A DNA stretch of 64,000 nt from Gloeophyllum trabeum ATCC 11539 (lineage: Eukaryota; Basidiomycota; Agaricomycetes; Gloeophyllales; Gloeophyllaceae). The first letter of the stretch is position 1, and each line of letters begins with the position of its first letter. The notes below the pieces were generated by a model, which did no database searches, was not told the DNA's origin, and was given only the letters and a program-made list of their open reading frames with translations. Below are positions 1 through 10,620 of the stretch, one piece after another. The stretch covers positions 1,388,883-1,452,882 of the forward strand of contig NW_006920415.1 of the NCBI RefSeq assembly GCF_000344685.1, written 5' to 3'. The position numbers and the translations under genes were made by a program.

Positions 1-1124
1 GATGATACCTTCACAGCTTTCGATTTCCGACCCATACTAGTGTCCAGAACTCTTGGACGCGATGCAGCGCCATGCTCACTCGCCCCGTCGAACCTTGTCC
101 AGGATATTCATGACTGAATCGGTCTTCCGTCATGGAAAGTGAGCTCGTCCCAGGTGGTACAGACCGAACGTATTCAGCGACGATTGAGCTTTAGGACAGT
201 CGGAGGCCACGCAGTCTAATGCAAGTCGGCCCACTCTTAAGTATGTAAGCAGGGGGCCGCAGTGGCTGTGCCAAATACAGGTGGCGTTTGAGTCGACTTG
301 AGAGTTGCACGTCACAGTGCACCAGTGGCCGCGTTGGTCTCTGATCCTAGGACGAGTACGGTCATGTCATGGAACAAATAAGAAGATATGGTACTCATTT
401 TCGCTGCCATAGCGTCGCCGCCAGCGGCGGGAGATTACCGTTCTCTATACTTACTTATTCTTGTTAGTCAACTTGAACAGTAGTCTCTTACCATTGCCGA
501 GATTCACTCTGACGCATGGGAGTCAACATCAGCGATGTAACGTCGTAATCAGGTACGTGTATTGCATAGTAACTCTACCTTTAGGTAGACTTATTGGGAG
601 TGGGGAACTTCAGAATCGGTAAGGATGCGAACCTTTCCCATCATACGTCTGCATGGCGCTGTTGTCGATCGAAGTCAGGCGTGTAGCAGAGCTGGAGCCT
701 TCCCCCCCGTATGTGATGGGACCGAAACCCCTCACGCGATATATAGGTCGACATTCACGATCAAAGTATGGCAACCCTTTTGGTATGTCACACGATTCTC
801 CATTCTCCACATTGTTTATCCGACTTTGGCAAGGAAAACGCTTCTTCGTTGGACTACCAAGTGCTCTCCACGTATGGCGACCCTGCTGGTCTCCGGACAC
901 CTAGGGGCTGCATCCTCAGCATTGCCCCCGGTGCTTCTTGCTGTATCTGTCGATATGTCAATGTGAAGGGAGGCTGACGAATGAGTGACAAGCGCGCGAA
1001 GATCGGTGTGCCAGACTCGAGGGTTACAAAAGACGAACGGGGACTTGAACCACGTCTTTAGCATCTTGAACCGGAACTTTCACGACGACATTCGCGACAA
1101 CTCCCAATAACACCGACATTTACG
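1..1124. other. Upstream region without a convincing gene
   Basis: Only short overlapping open frames on both strands are present, none with a recognisable motif or a plausible exon chain. The last part presumably holds the promoter and 5' leader of the family M gene that begins at 1125. A short GC-rich hairpin-capable stretch lies near 417-431. Nothing else can be supported. Confidence 0.5.
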
Positions 1125-2443
1125 ATGTACTCTCTCGGACTGAACTTCTTCAACGTCGACGCCGTCAAGGCCTTGGTATCTCGCGTCTTCGATGGTGCCC
1201 CCGCCGTCCCCGCCGCCTCCGTCGCGCTCCCTGCGTTGGTATTTACTCCCACTCAGACCCTTCGTCCTCCTCCCACTCGCGCGTACACCATTGGAACCTC
1301 AGGCCCCATCGAATCTATCTTGGCTGCTGTCATCTTCATCAGTGGTACTCTCTTCCTCTTCGCCGCTGCAGGTTCTTTCACGCGCTTGGAGGACCGCCAC
1401 GCGTTCTTCTCCATTACCTGGCTGGTCCAGTCCATCTTCTATCTACTCTGGGCTGTATTGTTCTTCCAACTCGAGTCCGCCTGGGTGCTGGCCATCGGCA
1501 TCTATAAACAAGTGATTAACTCTGGGTGTGCTTGCTTCAACCAGATGCTCATGCCCGCTTTGCAGCACGGCCTCTCCTTCGTACGTTCTTGTCTGTTATG
1601 TTTTCGTCTCTCTTATCTAATGGCTTCTCAGATACTCGCCGTATATGGGCTATGCACCTCGGAGGTCCTTACCTCGAAGATGATCACCTCATCGGCAGTC
1701 ATTCTATATTCCGCTCTGATAGCCATCGGTATTTATCTAGTCAGATCTCGGCGTCGCCTCGGGCAGCGGGTCTCCAAACATCCGTCTCTGTCGTTGGCCT
1801 TGGACGTCTCCTTAGGATACGCGGCCGGCGCTATCGTGGGCTACCAATACCCCAACAGCATGTGCGCCCTGCAGGACTCACTCCAATCAGGGAGCGACGT
1901 ACTCGACATTAAAACTGTAGTGGGCGCGCTCATCCCAATCTCTCACATCCCGATGGATGGCATGGTCATGAACTGCGACCGGTACATGGTTGCATCCCTT
2001 GAAGAGGGGCGTCGTCCTACACCCAATGCGCATGGTTTTGAGCAGATGATGCATTATCGCGGCGGCCATTCGCACCCAGTAATCTTCGCTTCCGGACCCA
2101 TGGACGAGCTCCCCAGTAGTAGGGACGGCTGGTCATTCATCGGGGTCCCCGAAACTCGCGCTGAAGAGGAGGCGATTGCTCGTGCTGCGGAGGAGGCTTT
2201 CCACCTCGATCCTGTAGCATTCACCAGACTGGCCACTGAATCGGCGATGAACCCTGTCCTGCCACCACCACCACCGCCTCCCCCCGCCCCTACCCCTGCA
2301 CCAGAACCTGAGCTGCCGGAGTGCATCGTTGCTGTACTGGATCGGATCGTGAGTTTCTCTTCGCACCTCTGGAGTGATCAGGTGCTGATATGCTGGTGTA
2401 GCGAGCCCATGGGTACCGCGCGGCTCCCCGCCGTCGTTACTAA
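1125..2443 (+). CDS. Family M membrane protein, copy 1 (unknown function)
   Basis: I do not recognise this family. The start is fixed by the N-terminal signature MYSLGLNFFNVDAVKALVSR, shared in diverged form with the genes at 18.1-19.9 kb and 23.8-27.3 kb, and followed by FDGAP. Hydrophobic segments lie at roughly residues 62-84, 100-120 and, after the first intron, around 155-200. A first intron (1581-1631, 51 nt) is stop-free and a multiple of three, so it could be read through. The C-terminal half has AARAAEEAFHLDPVAF-like residues matching the paralogs (AEKAFHRDPHNF, CEDEFHRNPTDF) and then a polyproline run. A second GT-AG intron (2349-2401) gives a stop at 2443; reading through it gives a stop at 2465. 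The C-terminal LPSHGSLQ block of the paralogs is not visible, so this copy may be diverged or degenerating. It is probably an integral membrane protein with a cytosolic tail. Confidence 0.6.
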
Positions 2444-4074
2444 ATTATATCGTAAGTCTCTGTGATCCTTGAGCGTGGAAAGGTGCTCACATTGTCGTAG
2501 GCATCTGGCATTTCATCACGGTTCAACGTTATTTCATACCGACCTCTACACATATCCATAACATTCACGTATCCGACCATCCTATCTCCACCCTACTTCG
2601 ATCATAAGTTTATTCAGAGATACAACATGCACACTCTGCCGACTACATTGTATATGTACAACACATCCGTGAGTCTCCTCTTCGTGCGATTTCTCCATGT
2701 CTATCTTAACTGGCGCTTTCACAGTTATCTAAGAGACGCCCTCCACGCAGTCCTTTCCCTATCCTCATCACTATCCTACTCCGTAATACATCCACTGTCC
2801 CGTGCGGAGCTTTGATGAGGGTCTGGCCAGCCTGAGTCCTTGCGATGCACACCCCTCCCCTCCTCCTTCCCTCATCGTCCTTGTATGATTATGCTTCATA
2901 TGTCCCTTTTGATCGTGAGTTCTCTGTGCCATGAGTTCGCCCGCTGTCATCGACGTCGCTATGTAGACATTCCTACCAATATTCCCTTTTCATCAGGACA
3001 GATCCAGTCGCACAACCTCGGTAAGTCCATCATGGTTGCCAACATCTTCATCTATTCACGAGTCTACCTATAGTTGTCCAACGGAGGCGCTCTGACTCTA
3101 CGCCACATCATAGTCGTCTTCTGCCCTCAACATCACCCGACGCCGTCTTTGACCCTTCCCGTGCTGAGCTTGGTTGAGGGTCTGACCAGCACAATTCCTC
3201 CGACGCACTTTCCCCCCTTTCATCATTTGTACCCGTAAGTCCTGTGATCTTTGGCGAATGAGAATCTCTTACTCACGACTCGTCTAAGATATATCTACGG
3301 ATTCACCGAAATATGCGACAAAATCCGACCGACATTATGACCCATCACCTCTTCTCAGTCTCTCTGTGAGTACTTTGTTGGATAATATCGTCCACTTATT
3401 GACGGGACTCTCTATAGCTAACCAAAGGACGCGCTCTACGCCGTCCGCTACACTCATTCAACTCAATTTCGTCTTTTCCAAGCCCCCACCATACCGACGG
3501 TCTTCCTGCGGCCCTTACTCAAGCGCATAGACCGCTCTGTTCCTTGCAATGCATCCGTTCCTCAAGCCATGTATCATTACTGCTTCATTTATGTATTGTA
3601 CTAGTTTCGGTGAGTTTCGCACTGCCTCGAGGATGAGACACTCTTACTTACGTTGTCTGATAGATTCCATATTTTGATTCTGTGTCTGCACCCTCCATTC
3701 CTATCTCTCATCTCAAAGTCTCGGTAGTACGGTGGACGGTTACAGCGCAGAAATCTAATTCCCAGATTGAACGTCACAGCGTATTCTGTGTATTCCCGAC
3801 TTCAATATACCATTCTGTATTGGATAGTTACTTGTACTTTTCAAGTCTGTATCATGACGCAACGCTCCGGAAGAATAAAAATACCCCTTTACGTCGGATC
3901 CCAGGTAATGAACAGTATTTCCGACCCCCGAACCGGGAACACCATAAGACCGCTTTGGACCGCAAGGCAGTCGTGCAACCAATACCACTGATCATCCGAC
4001 TTCCCTGGCTTAGGCTCCCACGAAGTCGGCTTCAGCGGGAGGGGTTCTGCCCGGATTAAGCCCTCTTCGTCGAT
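2444..4074 (+). repeat. 3' array of repeated exon/intron-like units behind family M copy 1
   Basis: Non-coding sequence with regular splice-site punctuation. Three related elements begin directly after an AG at 2725, 3074 and 3418, spaced 349 and 344 bp. They share a core of the type CCAANGGACGCGCTCTACGC and are each followed within the unit by GTGAGT or GTAAGT donors and later AG acceptors. A second conserved block, GAGGGTCTGRCCAGC, occurs in the first two units near 2817 and 3177. The same element recurs, inverted, behind family M copies 2 and 3. It may be a multi-intron 3' UTR or a separate spliced non-coding RNA. No open frame runs through it. From about 3700 to 4074 nothing is recognisable. 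Confidence 0.5.
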
Positions 4075-5111
4075 CTATCCAAGGCCGTTCTCCAGAAACG
4101 TCTGCAGAGAAGTGATGGACATTCTACCGGTAGTGGTCAGAACCACCAGTTCGTCCTTCGGTGTTGATTGAACCAGGTAGCGTGGCCCAAGGGTGTCGTG
4201 GTATGGTAACGATACTTCACGCAACGTTGCACCTGTCTCTGCATTGATTAAGGCGGCGCAGAATTTTGAAGGAGCGTTGTAAGTCTCGTCTCGCCATACG
4301 GTCACGGCGAGTGGCACGCTGGGACCGCAATGGTAACTCAAGCGGGTCACTCTCCGGGGGAAATGCGTCGCCCATAAGGGTGTCAGCGAGGGTAGCCTGA
4401 GGGCGTGGACGGTGCTATGGGCATAACGATACTGGGAGAGTCGGTTTCGATGATGTGAAAGAGGATGGTATCAGGAGATGCTGAGCCGACTATGTCTGGT
4501 TGTAGCCAATTCGCAGGGGGACCGGGGGAAGACAGTGCTGTCTCGTGGACCTCGCCGTTAGTGCAGTGCAAAGTCAATGGGAGAGTGGACGAAGGGACGA
4601 GTTCGTGTGACGTGGCCAAGTCTCCGTTGTTGCAGATATAGATAGGGAAGATATTTCCCGTATCCGAGCTAATTGTGGTAGGAGGGGCGATTGCCTTGGC
4701 TTCGACTAGTCCATGCCCCTGAACATGATATAGCACGACTGAGGTCGGTCTGTCGCGTCCTATGGCAGCTGCTACCCATTCCCCAGAACTTGAACGCCAG
4801 AAGGGGATTTCTCCTATGGCCAGCGGTCCCGGAAGCTCTATCTCCTGAAGGAGTTCTCCGCTGGGGACGCTGTAAGCGCGAAGCACGCCATTCCTATATT
4901 TGTGGGAAGATTGCGAGCGAGGGCCTCCAGGCAGGTTGAAGCCAATAATGAGCAGAGATGTGCCCGGAGAGAATACAGAGAGCGCCGAGTTTCTCCCCGC
5001 GTCGACGAGCAGGGATCGTGGTTCCGGGAGGAAGCTTATGCTGCAGTGTGCAGCCGCGAATGGTGGCTATTGCAAGGGAGGAAATTATATGAAAGATATG
5101 GAGGCTCGTAC
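4075..5111 (-). pseudogene. Broken gene of unknown function, possibly beta-propeller-like
   Basis: Two coding blocks with good amino-acid composition lie on the minus strand. The upstream block runs from an AG acceptor near 5070 through residues LLVDAGRNSALSVF and ends at a stop at 4383. The downstream block (about 4390-4075) continues in another frame, with LPSLTPLWATHFPRR joining directly to the next residues. No intron of normal size separates them, so a small frameshift near 4395 is the simplest explanation. Alternating hydrophobic strands and repeated references to VVLYHV- and LVVLTTT-type segments suggest a beta-rich fold such as those found in fungal F-box/WD-like proteins, but no WD dipeptide pattern or F-box was found. 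The 5' exon is uncertain. It could be a pseudogene or an intact gene with a sequencing error. Confidence 0.4.
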
Positions 5112-5721
5112 CTAGTTCACTGCGTGTACCATTTCAATGCCTTCGCTCACTTCGGCGTCGTTTGGTTCGAATCATCAATGACATGAGTCCGGTCAGACAC
5201 ACCTCATCGGCGTTCACTGGCAGATTGCCCATCAAGCCCGAGACGTCCACAGGCTACGAGGATGACAAAAAACGGGTATCAAGCAGGGTTTGTCGCACGT
5301 TATAACCATATCGGACACTGATTCAGGGTCCTTCAAAATTCGTCAATTACATCGTGGATGAAGGGACTTGGAAAGAGGTGTCCTGCCCTTCAATTTGATA
5401 TCTGCTCTACAACTCCAAAATTCGCATCATAGTCCCGTGGAAAAGCGAGAACAGTTCCTCGCACAACGGTGAAATACTCGAGTTGCATAACGATACCCTA
5501 GGCAAAGAAAGGCTCTATGGAATTTCGAGTCGAGACGACTCTCCCCTGGACAACCCGCGGATCACCGAGAAAATTCTCACGTCCATACTCGCATGAATCG
5601 TTGCACTTGGCCGCTGCGAGTGAGCCTCGGAGTCGCAATCCAGTCTTTGCCTTGCACTTGAGGTGCTAGGAGTGGTTGCTCGGACACGGCTGGTCTGGCT
5701 AACAGACCCTCTCTGAAGGCC
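5112..5721. other. Intergenic stretch
   Basis: This region may hold the promoter and first exon of the minus-strand gene below it and the promoter of the SRPBCC gene at 5722. A donor-like GTACGA follows AACTAG near 5112, but no upstream coding exon could be confirmed. No other signal is seen. Confidence 0.4.
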
Positions 5722-6402
5722 ATGAGCCCATCAAGGTCTCCCGACGTACCGCCCTCTCCTGAGGAAGGCGTGTTCTCCATAACGCGTTCGACGGTCATCA
5801 ACGCGCCCAGGGAGAAAGTATGGAACGTGCTGCTGGACTTTCCGAAGTACAGTGAATGGTGAGCAGAAGGAATTTGGGAGAGGGTTACGATACTGCGGTG
5901 CGATGCAAACGACCCTTGTTCTGATACTTGTCCTCGTACTAGGAATCCATTTGTGTGCGTTGCTCCCGTCTTTACTGGCGTCTGAGATGGGCCAATACAT
6001 AACCTACCCAGACGCGCGCAGACTATAGTCGACAGATCGAAGAAACCTCTGCCCGACCAAACCCCCGCAGCAGGCAAGTACCTGCTCATGTCCACGCACA
6101 TCCCGCCCACCATGGGCCCCGGCTCCGGCATGCAAAGGCAATCTGCGTTCGAGATCATCACCCATGTCGACAATGAGAACTTCCGCGTCGCGTGGAGAAA
6201 CATCGCCGCGCCGGCTTGGATATTGTGGGCGGAACGCTGGCAGACGCTCACAGACGCGGGAGAGGGCAAGACGAGGTACCAGACGACGGAGGTGTTTGGC
6301 GGGCTCGCGGCGTACATTGTTAAATGGCTGTTCGGGGAGAAGCTGAAGTTCAGCTTTGAGGAGATGGGACGGGCGTTGAAGGAGAGATCGGAGCAGGCGT
6401 AG
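5722..6402 (+). CDS. SRPBCC-fold (START/cyclase-like) protein, copy A
   Basis: Three exons: 5722-5858, 5943-5954 (12 nt) and 6012-6402. The product of about 175 aa has the layout of small SRPBCC/polyketide-cyclase-like proteins: an N-terminal strand STVINAPREKVWNVLLDF, a short KYSEWNPF motif crossing the two introns, and a C-terminal helix ending FEEMGRALKERSEQA. Such proteins bind hydrophobic ligands in a helix-grip cavity; the ligand here is unknown, and no signal peptide is visible, so it is probably cytosolic. The microexon encodes the NPF part of the W(N/D)PF motif and is required to keep frame. The next gene (6710-7398) is a tandem paralog with identical intron positions and phases. An earlier in-frame start is possible, but this ATG aligns best with the paralog. 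Confidence 0.82.
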
Positions 6403-6709
6403 GACGTTACTACGTCCAGAGTTCTTTTGTCTTCGATGCGTGATTATTATGGACGGTAATTGATACACAGCAGATACCCTTAGAGTTCTGGATAGTTGGA
6501 CACAGACATAATGGTAAACCTTGAAGAATGGACATCATTATTCTGTGGCTGTGGCTGCGGTGCTATTGCGGCTTCTCGTGATTGCCCAGGCCATCGAGCG
6601 GCCGTATCTTTCACTGTTATAAGAAAACATGCCTCTCCCACTGGACACAAATTCTCCCTCTCGACTTCACCACACAAGTCTTCCGCACTAACGGAGACCA
6701 ACGCACTCG

Positions 6710-7398
6710 ATGGCGCCGCCGAAGAACACCGATGCACCCCCCGCGCCCGAGGCGGGCGTAGTCGCTATCAAGCGATCCATTACCATCAACGCGCCGAAAG
6801 AGAGGGTATGGGAGATCTTGACGGATTTCTCGAAGTACAATGAATGGTGAGTGCTGAACATATGCCATGACCGGAGGAGGATGGTTCTCTACCAAACGAT
6901 GCAATCGTCTGACCGATTCTCCATTCGCGCCTCAGGGATCCATTTGCGTACGTCCCCAGTCTCCTCGAATCCCAATCCTCGATAACTAAATGCATCTCAT
7001 TCTCCAGCCGCGACATGATGCTGACCGACAAATCCAAAAAGCCCCTCAACGACCAAACGCTCGCGCCGGGCAAGCACCTCATCATCTCCTTCTGCATGCC
7101 GCCCTCCCTCACCGCGCAGCCCAAGCCCGCCTTCGAGCTCATCACGCACGTCGACCACACCGCGCACCGCATCGCCTGGCGCAACGTCGACATGCCCGCG
7201 TGGCTCCTCTGGGGCGACCGCTGGCAGACGGTCGAGGACGACGGGAGCGGCGGCGCGCGGTACGAGTGCTACGAGGTCTTCGGCGGGCTGTTCGCGTACG
7301 TCGTGCGGTGGTTCATGAAGGGCCACCTCGAGGAGGCGTTCGAGGCGCTCGGCAAGACGCTCAAGGAGCGCGCGGAGAACCCGAAGGCGGAGGTGTAG
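6710..7398 (+). CDS. SRPBCC-fold (START/cyclase-like) protein, copy B
   Basis: Three exons: 6710-6846, 6936-6947 (12 nt) and 7008-7398, giving about 180 aa. The N-terminus has ITINAPKERVWEILTDFSKY followed across introns by NEWDPFARDMM. The middle contains FELITHVDHTAHRIAWRNVD and the C-terminal helix is FEALGKTLKERAENPKAEV. This is the SRPBCC helix-grip architecture. It lies 308 bp after copy A in the same direction and shares its exon structure, so the pair arose by tandem duplication. The third exon is markedly more GC-rich than that of copy A, suggesting different codon selection or age. The substrate is unknown. Confidence 0.87.
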
Positions 7399-7678
7399 GG
7401 TGCCTTCGGTTGTGTATTTTGGATTCACGTATACCCTATGATGCTTCGCGATAATTGAGTTATCGTGATACCTCTGCCACAACGTTATCTGCCTTGATAG
7501 CGTTTGTGGCGGAGGTATGATGATCATTCAATTCATTGTCGCGCTCTTTTTCTGGTATCTCAATGATACAGGTATATTAACACTAATACTACAATTGCAG
7601 AAGAACCCATTGATCCCTATGTTACAGTGCATTACACACATCATAACGTATCCTAAACGTCCCACCTCAATGTCATCG

Positions 7679-10045
7679 TCAGAGCATCACAAACTCATCC
7701 ATAGTCCGCTCGTCCGCGTTATACAGCGGCTGCGCCTTCTGCTGCTCGCCCTGCACCTGCACCTGAGGCGGCGGCGGCGGCGTGCGAGGCGCCTCGGTCT
7801 CGGGCTCGCTCAGTGGGCTGCTCACCTCTTCGGCTGCGGTCGTAGTTGGAGGTTCCGGGGGCTCCTGTACGACGGGCTGGTGGGCGTGTGGGAGCGTGTC
7901 GGGCTCGGCGGGCTGGACGGTGGCTTCGGATTCATCCTGGCTGCTGTGCTGCCCGTCAATCTCCATCATCCCGTCTTTCCCTCCGGTCAGCGGCTCTTCG
8001 AGGCTGGGATCCGACTTCGAGAGATCCGAAGCAGCAGGTACGTCTTCGACGCGGTGCGTATCCCCGTCAACCTCCATCCCTCCATCCTTCGGAACGTCCT
8101 TCTCTATCGCCGATGGGCGCGACTCGTCCCCGGCAGAAGACACCACAGCTTCCTCCGTACCAGCAGGCTCCTCGACGTTCACTTCCGGCGCGACGCTCGC
8201 CAGAATCTCCGGGTCCGCAGGCTCGACCTTGATCTTGATCGGCGGCTCCGGCAGGTCTTCCTCCTCGTCGACGTCCATGGAGCTCGGTTGTGATACGGAG
8301 GCCTCTTCGATGTGCTCGACTTCGACGCCGTCGTCGCCGGCGTGAACGGCTGCGGGCGAGGTGACTTGCGGTGAGTGCGGGACGTCGGCTTCGGAGGAAG
8401 TGGATTGGTTGTGGACGGCGCCTTCTTCTCCTTGATGCGTCGGGGCCGAAGAGTCGTCGCGCTGATCCTGGGATGCACGAGGTTCGCTTGACTGCCCCTC
8501 CGCGGCTGTCTCAGGTCGGTCGACCGCCATCTCCGAGTCTCGAGGTGCCTCCTGCGGCGGCTGTTCCGAATGCTCTCCCGGCACCCCAACCGAATCCAAG
8601 CACATCTTGTCCTCCCTCCGCTCCGCCTCCGACTCCTTCTGGAACTCCATCCTCGGCACTCCGTCCTCGACCTCGCGCGGCGTCTGCGCCCCCTCGTTCT
8701 TCATTTTATCCATCTGCACCCACGCCGCCCACAACCCCAGGCGCCACTCCTCCACCCGCGTCACCTCGCCCTGCACGCGCCGGACAACTTCCTTGCGGCG
8801 CTCGCGCACGCGCACATCGCCGCCGCTCGGCACCGCGTCGAGCTGGCTGAGGAGCTGGCCGAGGTTGTGGTCGTACGCGTGCAGCGGCGTGTTGTTGTGC
8901 GTGTACGGCAAGTTCGGCGGGGATACGTCCGCGCACTGCGCCGGCGGGAGCGGGCGGAGCGAGGCGGTGTCGACGCTGACGATGTTATCTTCCGAGGAGG
9001 GCGACAGGGCGAAGTCGATCGTCGCGGGGAAGGAGAAGCCGGATTTGAGCTCCTCGAAGCGGCGCTCGATTGAGCTGATTTGTTTGAGGGCTTGGTGCCG
9101 CGGGAAGTGCGTGCGCAGGAAGGACTGGATTTTCTCGGCCGCGGCGAGTTGCTCCTTGGTGTATTGGGGTTCTGGGGAAGGTGGCTGAGCAGGCTGTTGA
9201 GGGGACGGGGTGCGGATGGGGATGCGGGTGCGTTCGGTGGGTTGGGCAGAGGCAGTGCGCCGCGTTGAGGGGTTGGGTGAACGGGACGGTGCCTTGCGGA
9301 CTGGGGGAGCCTGCTTGGGCGCGCCGGTGCCCGAGTTCGGGAAGGTGGACGTCGAGCGCTTGTGACCCATCTGCTGTGATAACAGTTAGTACGCAGTCGG
9401 TGCATCACTACAACTAACAAAACATGCCTTGTCACGATAGGCCTGTTCGTTGGGGAACATGCGGCCACGGCCATAGTTTCTGAAGAACTCCTGGGCGGCG
9501 GCCTCGGCTCTCCTGCGCCTCTCCCTCTCTTCTTCGAGTGCAGCCATCTCCCTCTTCCGCCTCTCCTCCTCAAGCAAACGCCTCCTCTCCTCCTCGAGCA
9601 TCCTGAGACGTTCCAACTCGCGCTCACGCTCCCTTAGCCGCTGCATCTCCGCCTCCCTCTCCCTTTGTCTCTGCAGCTCCATCAACTCCCTCCTCTTCCT
9701 CTCGCGCTCCAGCTCCGTCGCGTACAGGTCGTACGCCCCACCGTACCCGCGCGTGTACGGGTTGGCGTAGTACGGGTTTTCGTCCTCGGGGTCGCTGAGG
9801 TCGTTGAGGTACGAGTTGTACGGGGACGCGTACGGCTTGTACGCCTCTTGCATGCGCCGCGCTCGCGCCGCTCGTTCGCGAGCTTCTTCCTGGGCGCGGA
9901 GGGCCGCGGCGTACTGGTCGCGGGCGGCCTGTTCCTCCGCCAGGGCGCGGTAGTACGGATTTGAGTACGGGTCCGCGGTGGCATAGGGACTCGGGCGGTA
10001 GGCGGAGGAACGGTAGGCGTCTTGGTATGGCGTGTAACCGAACAT
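7679..10045 (-). CDS. BAG-domain co-chaperone-like protein with N-terminal coiled coil (BAG1 copy)
   Basis: Two exons: 10045-9428 and 9370-7679 (about 769 aa). The intron has a GC donor (AAG|GCATGT), a perfect TACTAAC branch site and a CAG acceptor. Residues 1-60 are Tyr/Pro/Ala-rich (MFGYTPYQDAYRSSAY). About residues 105-200 form a long Arg/Glu coiled coil. An IQ-like segment (AAEKIQSFLRTHFPRHQALK) lies near 278-300 and a BAG-like three-helix region containing NNTPLHAYDHNLGQLLSQLD near 358-410. The rest is an acidic Pro/Glu-rich tail that is probably disordered. BAG domains bind the Hsp70 ATPase domain and promote nucleotide exchange. A paralog with the same architecture lies at 45.5-47.9 kb. 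The promoter carries heat-shock-like elements. It is divergent from CBF1. Confidence 0.83.
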
Positions 10046-10142
10046 CGAGTACTAGGTAATCGAGTGTTCGATGTCAGCAAGTGTGTGATGGCGCGCGCTG
10101 GTTGTAAGTTGTTTCCGACATTTGGGGCGCAGAGGGCGGCGG

Positions 10143-10149
10143 TATATAT
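10143..10149 (-). promoter_or_regulatory. TATA box of the BAG-domain gene
   Basis: On the minus strand the sequence reads CATATATACC, about 95 bp upstream of the ATG at 10045 and downstream of the heat-shock-like element at 10166-10178, which is the expected order. Confidence 0.5.
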
Positions 10150-10165
10150 GACCTGCGTGCCACAT

Positions 10166-10178
10166 TTCGAGAGCGTTC
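10166..10178 (-). promoter_or_regulatory. Heat-shock-like element (BAG gene promoter)
   Basis: The minus strand reads GAACGCTCTCGAA, matching the GAAnnTTCnnGAA pattern of Hsf1 sites in all but the first base of the central triplet. A second, weaker copy (TTCGAGAGCGATC on the plus strand) lies at 10241-10253. Heat-shock control of a chaperone cofactor would make sense. This is an inference from motif and position only. Confidence 0.5.
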
Positions 10179-10261
10179 GGTGGAGGTGGAGGCGCTTCCG
10201 AGGCTCGTCGGTCTGGCGCTGGCTGGAGACGCGGGGAAACTTCGAGAGCGATCGGGCCGGC

Positions 10262-10267
10262 CACGTG
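10262..10267. promoter_or_regulatory. CACGTG E-box between the BAG gene and CBF1
   Basis: A perfect palindromic CACGTG lies in the 575-bp divergent intergenic region, 354 bp upstream of the CBF1 start. CACGTG is the known core site of Cbf1-type bHLH factors, so the site is a candidate for autoregulation. Confidence 0.45.
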
Positions 10268-10620
10268 CGACAACGATCGGGGACATGCAGAAGTTGGCAT
10301 CTCAGCATCAGGACATCTTTGCAGGTTCCATGGCCCGTGCGCGGTCACATGCCCGTTCCCGTGGCGCGTCGTGCTTGTTCGTGTTTGCTTCCCGGCACGG
10401 CCCGGCAGCCCGGCAGGTTGAAAAGGAATGACCTTGCGTGATTGAGCACGTTTCCCCCGTGACTTCCCCCGTGATCTCCCCCGCCCCGCGCCCTCGTTCT
10501 CGACGACCCGTCCTCGCCTCCGCCGCCGACGACCGCAGCGTCGCCTTGCGCACCCACAAGCAATACAGATTGAATCCAGCCATATAGGCCCTTGTCGTGC
10601 CCCAGCAAGCCATATCGATA

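Noticed and set aside
1013..1075. Possible tRNA T-arm (GGTTCAAGTCCCC on the minus strand)
   Set aside because: The T stem does not pair and no acceptor or anticodon arm could be drawn.
8371..9627. Long frames opposite or out of frame to the BAG gene
   Set aside because: They are shadows of a GC-rich coding exon; their Arg/Pro/Ser-rich composition shows frame-shifted reading.
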